NCBI RefSeq assembly: GCF_003003055.1 | Contig: NZ_PVTV01000011.1 | Span: 744,001 to 808,000 of the forward strand | Reading direction: 5' to 3' | Source of the DNA: Jezberella montanilacus | GTDB taxonomy: Bacteria > Pseudomonadota > Gammaproteobacteria > Burkholderiales > Burkholderiaceae_B | DNA length: 64,000 nucleotides | Shown: in pieces, positions 58,993 through 64,000 of the stretch | Layout of the letters: the number at the start of each line of letters is the position of its first letter | Position numbering within the stretch: the first letter of the stretch is position 1 | The notes under the pieces: model-generated | What the model was told of the DNA's origin: nothing | The model's database searches: none | Seen by the model: the letters and a program-made list of their open reading frames with translations, nothing else | Made by a program: the position numbers and the translations under genes

Positions 58993-61434
58993 ATGAAAAA
59001 AATGAAACTGGTTCTGATCGGAAACGGCATGGCGGGTGTTCGCACCCTTGAAGAGCTGTTAAAAATTGCCCCTGATCTATACGACATTACTGTTTTTGGT
59101 GCCGAGCCACATCCCAACTACAACCGCATTTTGCTCTCACCCGTGTTAGCGGGTGAACAAAATCTTGAACAAATCATTCTCAATGATCTGGATTGGTATG
59201 AGAGCAATCAGATCCGTCTTCACTTAAACAAAACAGTTGTCAAGATTGATCGTAAGGCGCGTGAAGTCATAGCCGAAGATGGCACGGTTGAACCTTACGA
59301 CAGACTACTGCTAGCGACTGGATCGCTCCCCTTCATCTTGCCTGTCCCAGGCAAGGATTTGCCCGGTGTAATCGCCTACCGCGATATTAAAGACACCAAT
59401 GAGATGATCGCTGCTGCCAAGGACTATCAACATGCGGTCGTCATTGGCGGCGGTCTCCTGGGCCTCGAAGCGGCGAATGGCTTGCGAACTCGTGGAATGA
59501 AAGTAACGGTCATTCATCTAGCCGATTGGCTCATGGAAAGACAGCTCGATTCGGTTGCTGCCAATCTGCTACAGACCAGTCTGGAGAGTCGCGGTATTGA
59601 CTTCCGACTGAAGGCACACACCGAAGCCTTATTACCCAATAAAGAGGGTACGCGTGTTGCTGCGGTCAGACTTAAAGATGGGACAGAAATCAGTGCTGAC
59701 TTAGTCGTCATGGCAGCAGGCATTAAACCCAATACAGCGCTTGCGGAATCGGCTCGCATACATTGCTCGCGTGGCGTGATTGTGAACGACACGATGCAGA
59801 CCTTCGACCCTTTGGTCTATGCAGTCGGCGAATGTGCCAACCACCGTGGTGCCGTGTACGGTCTTGTGGCTCCACTCTTCGAGCAAGCCAAAGTCTGCGC
59901 CAATCACCTAGCCGAATACGGTATTGCTCGCTATCTTGGCTCATTCACTTCGACCAAACTCAAGGTCACCGGCATTGATCTTTTTTCAGCAGGAAATTTC
60001 ATGGGTGGTGAAGGCTGTGATGAAATCACGCTCGCCGACCCAGGTTCAAACGTTTATAAAAAACTTGTACTTAAAGATGACAAACTGATTGGCGCCTGTG
60101 TCTATGGTGACACCGCTGACAGTACTTGGTATTTCAAGCTCTTACGAGAAGAGAAAAATATCGCGAGTATTCGGGACTCGCTTATCTTTGGCGAAACGAA
60201 CATTGGCGATGTTGGTCACGAAGGGCATAACAAAGCCGCGGCGATGGCCGATGGCGATGAAGTTTGCGGCTGTAACGGGGTCAGCAAAGGTCGTATTGTC
60301 AAAGCGATCAAAGAAGAGGGGCTATTTACTCTGGACGACGTCCGCAAGTGCACCAAGGCAAGCGCGTCGTGCGGGTCCTGTACTGGCTTGGTCGAACAAA
60401 TTCTCATGAATTGTCTGGGCACGAATTACTCTGAGACCCCTGCAAAGAAAGCTATGTGCGCTTGCACGGACAGCTCACATGAAGATGTGCGCGTTGCTAT
60501 ACGCGAACATAAATACTTAACACAGCAGCAAATCAGGGAGAATCTTGGCTGGAGAACCCCGTCTGGTTGCGCAAGCTGCAGACCAGCATTGAACTATTAC
60601 CTGATCTCGACGTGGCCGCATGAAGCGATCGATGATCCGCAGTCACGCTTTATCAATGAGCGTGCGCATGCCAATATTCAGAAGGACGGCACGTATTCTG
60701 TCGTTCCGCGTATGTGGGGCGGTCTCACCAACTCAAGCGAGCTGCGTCGTATTGCCGATGTTGCCGACAAATACAACGTGCCGACCGTCAAAGTAACGGG
60801 CGGACAGCGCATCGATTTGCTGGGGATCAAGAAAGAAGATCTGCCGGCGGTCTGGAAAGACTTAGGCATGCCCTCTGGGCATGCGTACGGCAAATCCATC
60901 CGTACTGTCAAAACTTGTGTGGGGTCAGAGCATTGCCGCTTTGGTACTCAGCTATCGATGAACATGGGTGTGGCACTCGAACGCATGCTGTTCGGTATGT
61001 ATTCACCGCACAAGGTCAAACTCGCGGTCTCCGGTTGCCCACGCAACTGTGCCGAAGCAGGGATCAAAGACGTCGGCGTCATCGGGGTCGACTCAGGTTG
61101 GGAGATCTATGTTGCAGGCAATGGAGGCATCAAAACCGAAGTGGCTGAATTTCTTTGCAAAGTAAAAACCGATGAGGAAGTGCGCGAATACTCTGGCGCC
61201 TTCATTCAACTATATCGTGAAGAGGGCTGGTATCTCGAGCGAACGGTTCACTATGTGCAGCGCGTTGGCCTGGATTACGTCAAGAAACGAATTCTTGAGG
61301 ATGCGCAAGGGCGCAGCGATCTCTATGACCGCTTACTGTTTGCGCTCAAAGATGCCCCTGATCCCTGGAAAGATTTTGAAAAAGCGGGCGTTGACACCAG
61401 ACAGTTTCAACCAATCACCGTTCAAACCACTTAG
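58993..61434 (+). CDS. nirB: Assimilatory nitrite reductase NAD(P)H, large subunit
   Basis: Cytoplasmic six-electron reductase of nitrite to ammonium, 813 residues from the ATG at 58993 (ribosome site AAGGAGA). Order of parts: FAD/NAD(P)H domain (LVLIGNGMAGVRTLEELL; VVIGGGLLGLEAANGL), first BFD-like [2Fe-2S] motif around residue 424 (CGCNGVSKG, then CGSCTG), a second one (CACTD to SGCASCRP), then the sulfite/nitrite reductase domain. The siroheme/[4Fe-4S] cysteines are in CVGSEHCRFG (about 641) and SGCPRNCAEAG (about 682). It is followed by nirD. Confidence 0.96.
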   Translation: MKKMKLVLIGNGMAGVRTLEELLKIAPDLYDITVFGAEPHPNYNRILLSPVLAGEQNLEQIILNDLDWYESNQIRLHLNKTVVKIDRKAREVIAEDGTVEPYDRLLLATGSLPFILPVPGKDLPGVIAYRDIKDTNEMIAAAKDYQHAVVIGGGLLGLEAANGLRTRGMKVTVIHLADWLMERQLDSVAANLLQTSLESRGIDFRLKAHTEALLPNKEGTRVAAVRLKDGTEISADLVVMAAGIKPNTALAESARIHCSRGVIVNDTMQTFDPLVYAVGECANHRGAVYGLVAPLFEQAKVCANHLAEYGIARYLGSFTSTKLKVTGIDLFSAGNFMGGEGCDEITLADPGSNVYKKLVLKDDKLIGACVYGDTADSTWYFKLLREEKNIASIRDSLIFGETNIGDVGHEGHNKAAAMADGDEVCGCNGVSKGRIVKAIKEEGLFTLDDVRKCTKASASCGSCTGLVEQILMNCLGTNYSETPAKKAMCACTDSSHEDVRVAIREHKYLTQQQIRENLGWRTPSGCASCRPALNYYLISTWPHEAIDDPQSRFINERAHANIQKDGTYSVVPRMWGGLTNSSELRRIADVADKYNVPTVKVTGGQRIDLLGIKKEDLPAVWKDLGMPSGHAYGKSIRTVKTCVGSEHCRFGTQLSMNMGVALERMLFGMYSPHKVKLAVSGCPRNCAEAGIKDVGVIGVDSGWEIYVAGNGGIKTEVAEFLCKVKTDEEVREYSGAFIQLYREEGWYLERTVHYVQRVGLDYVKKRILEDAQGRSDLYDRLLFALKDAPDPWKDFEKAGVDTRQFQPITVQTT

Positions 61435-61449
61435 CCAATTAAAAAAAAA

Positions 61450-61791
61450 ATGGAAACGACTAAATCTGATTGGGTATTCGTGGTTAAACAGGCTGACATC
61501 CCTGTCGCCGGAGCGCGCGTCATTGAAGGTGCGGCGGCTGGCCCAATCGCCATCTTTCGCTCGCTCGACGACGTGGTGTTCGCAGTCCTTGACAAATGCC
61601 CTCACAAAGGTGGGCCGCTGTCACAAGGAATCGTTCACGGCCATGCGGTCACGTGTCCATTACACGCCTGGAACATCAATTTAGCTGATGGTTGTGCGTT
61701 AGCGCCCGATACGGGTTGCGCGCGTCCTTACACAACACGCTGCGAATCTGGGGATGTGTTTCTATCTGCGACTGAACTGGCGAGAGATTAA
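61450..61791 (+). CDS. nirD: Assimilatory nitrite reductase, small subunit (Rieske type)
   Basis: Rieske-fold partner of NirB, 113 residues. The [2Fe-2S] ligands are intact: C50 and H52 in DKCPHKGGPL, C69 and H72 in TCPLHAWNI. Some enterobacterial NirD proteins keep the fold but lack these ligands, so this copy can carry a cluster. It starts 15 bases after nirB in an A-rich gap with no strong ribosome site, and its stop overlaps the nasA start as TAATG. Confidence 0.94.
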   Translation: METTKSDWVFVVKQADIPVAGARVIEGAAAGPIAIFRSLDDVVFAVLDKCPHKGGPLSQGIVHGHAVTCPLHAWNINLADGCALAPDTGCARPYTTRCESGDVFLSATELARD

Positions 61792-64000
61792 TGCACGCAG
61801 CGACGGCGATCAACTCGCAGGTCAAAACTACCTGCTGCTATTGCGGGGTTGGTTGTGGCATGCTGGTCGAGACAGAGCAAGTTTCGGGCAAGTTACGCAT
61901 CAAGAGCGTCACTGGAGACCCTGCTCATCCCGCCAATTTAGGTCGACTCTGTAGCAAAGGGGCCACGCTACACCTGACGGCGCAAACACATGTTTACGAG
62001 CAGACTCGCGCCAAGCACCCTGAATGGCGACACAGTAAAGACGCAGCGCGAACCCGCGCAAACTGGGATCAGGCAAACGAGTTGGTCGCCAGTCGGTTTG
62101 CAGACATTATCAACGAGCATGGTCCGAATTCAGTGGCCTTTTATGTCTCGGGACAAATCCTGACTGAAGACTATTATGTCTTCAACAAATTGGCCAAGGG
62201 CCTGCTCGGTACTAATAATATCGACACCAATTCGCGTCTATGTATGTCAAGCGCAGTTGCTGGCTATAAGCGCAGCCTTGGCGCAGACGCCCCACCCTGC
62301 AACTACGAAGATATTGATCGCGCCAGCGTGATTTTTATTACGGGTTCAAATGCTGCCTATGCTCACCCCGTTCTCTTCAGGCGAATCGAAGCAGCCAAAG
62401 AGAAAAACCCGGCACTCAAAATTATCGTCGTCGATCCTCGACGAACAGACACGGCTCAAGCAGCCGATTTATTTTTACAAATCCTGCCAGGTACTGATAT
62501 CGCTCTCTACCATGGCATGTTGCATCTCATGCTCTGGGAAGGGTGGCTCGATCAAACCTATATCGATGCCCACACTGAAGGCTTTAGTGACTTAAAAGCA
62601 CTGGTTAAAAACTACCCCCCTAAAACGGTTGCGCAGCTCTGTGGGATTTCTGAATCTGAGCTGTTTGAAGCAGCCAGACTATTTGCCACTTCTACAGCAA
62701 CGTTATCTCTGTATTGTCAGGGTTTAAATCAATCGACTTCAGGCACAGCAAAAAATAGTGCTCTTATTAACTTGCATCTCGCCACTCGACAAATTGGCAA
62801 GGCTGGTGCGGGACCCTTCTCATTAACAGGACAACCCAACGCAATGGGTGGCAGAGAAGTTGGCGGTCTTGCCAATCAACTGGCCGCGCATCGCGACTTA
62901 GGCAATCCAGCGCATCGTCGGGAGGTTGCTGACTTTTGGGGAGTGACTGATGTCGCTGAAGCCCCCGGACTGACCGCCATCCCCATGTTTGAGGCGCTTC
63001 GCTCAGGTCGCTTGAAAGCCATCTGGATTGTTTGTACCAATCCGGCACAATCCTTACCCGACCAGACACTTGTCCATCAGGCTTTAGAAGCAGCAGAATT
63101 TGTCGTACTGCAAGAAGCCTATACCAATACTGCGACGGCACCCTACGCCGATGTGTTGTTACCCGCAACAACATGGGCTGAGAAAGAAGGGACGGTAACC
63201 AATTCCGAGAGGCGGATCTCGCGTGTGAATCCAGTGATTGCGCCACTTGGCGAATCTAAAAATGATTGGCAGATCTGCCTTGATATCGCCCGACTCATTG
63301 AGAAAAAACTTGAACGTCCACGTCGACTCAAGGACTCGTCGTTGTTTAATTTCACAACGGCTGAAGAGATCTGGCTAGAGCATCGCGCCTTGACCAAGGG
63401 CCGAGATCTGGACATCAGTGGCTTGAGTTATGAGATCCTCGACACCCAAGGTCCTGCTCAATGGCCCTATCCCGAAGGTGCAACCGAGGGGCAGGCACGC
63501 CTATACGAAGACGGCATTTTCCCAACCGCAACCGGCAGAGCAAAGTTCCTGACCGAGGACTATCGGTCAACGGCTGAAGCCACCAGTGCGCGGTATCCGA
63601 TTGCATTAACCACCGGGCGTTTGCGCGATCAATGGCACGGAATGAGTCGAACCGGCACGATTGCCAGACTATTCGCGCATGCGCCTAAACCAGCGATCGA
63701 CCTGTCTGCCGCTGATGCACAACGACTGGATTTGCACAATGATGAGCTTGTCTACGTGACCTCTGCGCGGGGCGTTCAAGTTCTGCCTGTCTCAATAACG
63801 ACCAGTGTGCGTCCGTCACAGGCCTTCGTTGCCATGCACTGGGGCAGTGAATATGTAGCGGGGCATGCGGGCAAATCAATGAGCCTTGGTGTGAACGGTT
63901 TGACCAGTTCAGCTCGCGATCCGATTTCAGAGCAACCCGAACTCAAATTTTCGGCGGTCAAAGTTACCAAGGCTAATTTACCGTGGCATCTGCACGCCTT
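61791..64000 (+). CDS. nasA: Assimilatory nitrate reductase, catalytic subunit (partial, runs off the window)
   Basis: Molybdenum (bis-MGD) nitrate reductase of the NasA/NapA family; 736 codons are visible and no stop is reached. The N-terminal [4Fe-4S] site is C15-x2-C18-x3-C22 (CYCGVGCGM) with C54 in GRLCSKG. The molybdopterin regions follow (DTNSRLCMSSAV with the conserved Cys, GQPNAMGGREVGGLANQL), and the C-terminal cofactor domain with RLRDQWHGMSRTGT. It is coupled to nirD by one base. The missing end may include a C-terminal BFD-type [2Fe-2S] domain as in Klebsiella NasA; the window cannot show this. Confidence 0.95.
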   Translation, partial: MHAATAINSQVKTTCCYCGVGCGMLVETEQVSGKLRIKSVTGDPAHPANLGRLCSKGATLHLTAQTHVYEQTRAKHPEWRHSKDAARTRANWDQANELVASRFADIINEHGPNSVAFYVSGQILTEDYYVFNKLAKGLLGTNNIDTNSRLCMSSAVAGYKRSLGADAPPCNYEDIDRASVIFITGSNAAYAHPVLFRRIEAAKEKNPALKIIVVDPRRTDTAQAADLFLQILPGTDIALYHGMLHLMLWEGWLDQTYIDAHTEGFSDLKALVKNYPPKTVAQLCGISESELFEAARLFATSTATLSLYCQGLNQSTSGTAKNSALINLHLATRQIGKAGAGPFSLTGQPNAMGGREVGGLANQLAAHRDLGNPAHRREVADFWGVTDVAEAPGLTAIPMFEALRSGRLKAIWIVCTNPAQSLPDQTLVHQALEAAEFVVLQEAYTNTATAPYADVLLPATTWAEKEGTVTNSERRISRVNPVIAPLGESKNDWQICLDIARLIEKKLERPRRLKDSSLFNFTTAEEIWLEHRALTKGRDLDISGLSYEILDTQGPAQWPYPEGATEGQARLYEDGIFPTATGRAKFLTEDYRSTAEATSARYPIALTTGRLRDQWHGMSRTGTIARLFAHAPKPAIDLSAADAQRLDLHNDELVYVTSARGVQVLPVSITTSVRPSQAFVAMHWGSEYVAGHAGKSMSLGVNGLTSSARDPISEQPELKFSAVKVTKANLPWHLHA

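Overview
The window looks like chromosome of an Alcaligenaceae-type betaproteobacterium (order Burkholderiales). Three things point there: the gene order purM // hda - HAD phosphatase - pcnB - folK, the order glyQ - glyS - gmhB - plsC - metalloprotease - gloA, and an expansion of orphan Bug/TctC solute receptors (five here, with no tctA or tctB). Base composition appears moderate for the group. No rRNA, tRNA or CRISPR array was seen. Family names come from motif recognition by eye; no database search was run.

Layout. 0-4.5 kb is core: purM, then a tightly overlapping hda/HAD/pcnB/folK operon. 4.7-10.4 kb is a compact accessory locus: a GntR-FCD regulator, two small [2Fe-2S] ferredoxins, a heme-oxygenase-like diiron oxidase (HDO), a GlcG/HbpS-like protein, a large permease and a cytoplasmic gamma-glutamyltransferase-family enzyme. 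Two near-identical palindromes (core GTATAC) 53 bp apart lie between the divergent ferredoxin and oxidase transcripts. 10.4-31.5 kb is a catabolic region for carboxylic acids as CoA thioesters: two CaiB-type CoA-transferases, an HTD2/mesaconyl-CoA-type hydratase, an acyl-CoA dehydrogenase pair of probable alpha2beta2 type, a 3-oxoacid-type CoA-transferase, an SDR plus MaoC hydratase pair, four Bug receptors, a complete Liv-type ABC importer, a TauE/SafE exporter, an enoyl-CoA hydratase and a class I fumarase.

31.6-50.4 kb is core and envelope: glyQS-gmhB-plsC-ygjP-like-gloA-glycerate kinase; then on the other strand lptD-surA-rsmA (without pdxA); then amgK-murU (peptidoglycan recycling) and a GT39 / UPF0104-type / GT9 / PAP2 block. 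50.4-55.6 kb is a patchwork: a DapA-like aldolase divergent from a fifth Bug gene, an IS1595-family element whose transposase has an in-frame TAA inside its zinc ribbon, a DUF924 gene, and a small membrane protein divergent from a LysR regulator. 55.6-64 kb is a nitrate assimilation operon, nrtA-nrtB-nrtD-nirB-nirD-nasA (nasA cut by the window end), preceded by a near-consensus sigma-54 promoter and an upstream NtrC-like half-palindrome.

The best candidate for an undescribed system is the 4.7-10.4 kb locus. A diiron oxidase with a full ligand set sits next to two ferredoxins that could feed it electrons, a DUF336 protein, a permease and a gamma-glutamyl hydrolase, apparently under one GntR switch. 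Its substrate cannot be read from the sequence.
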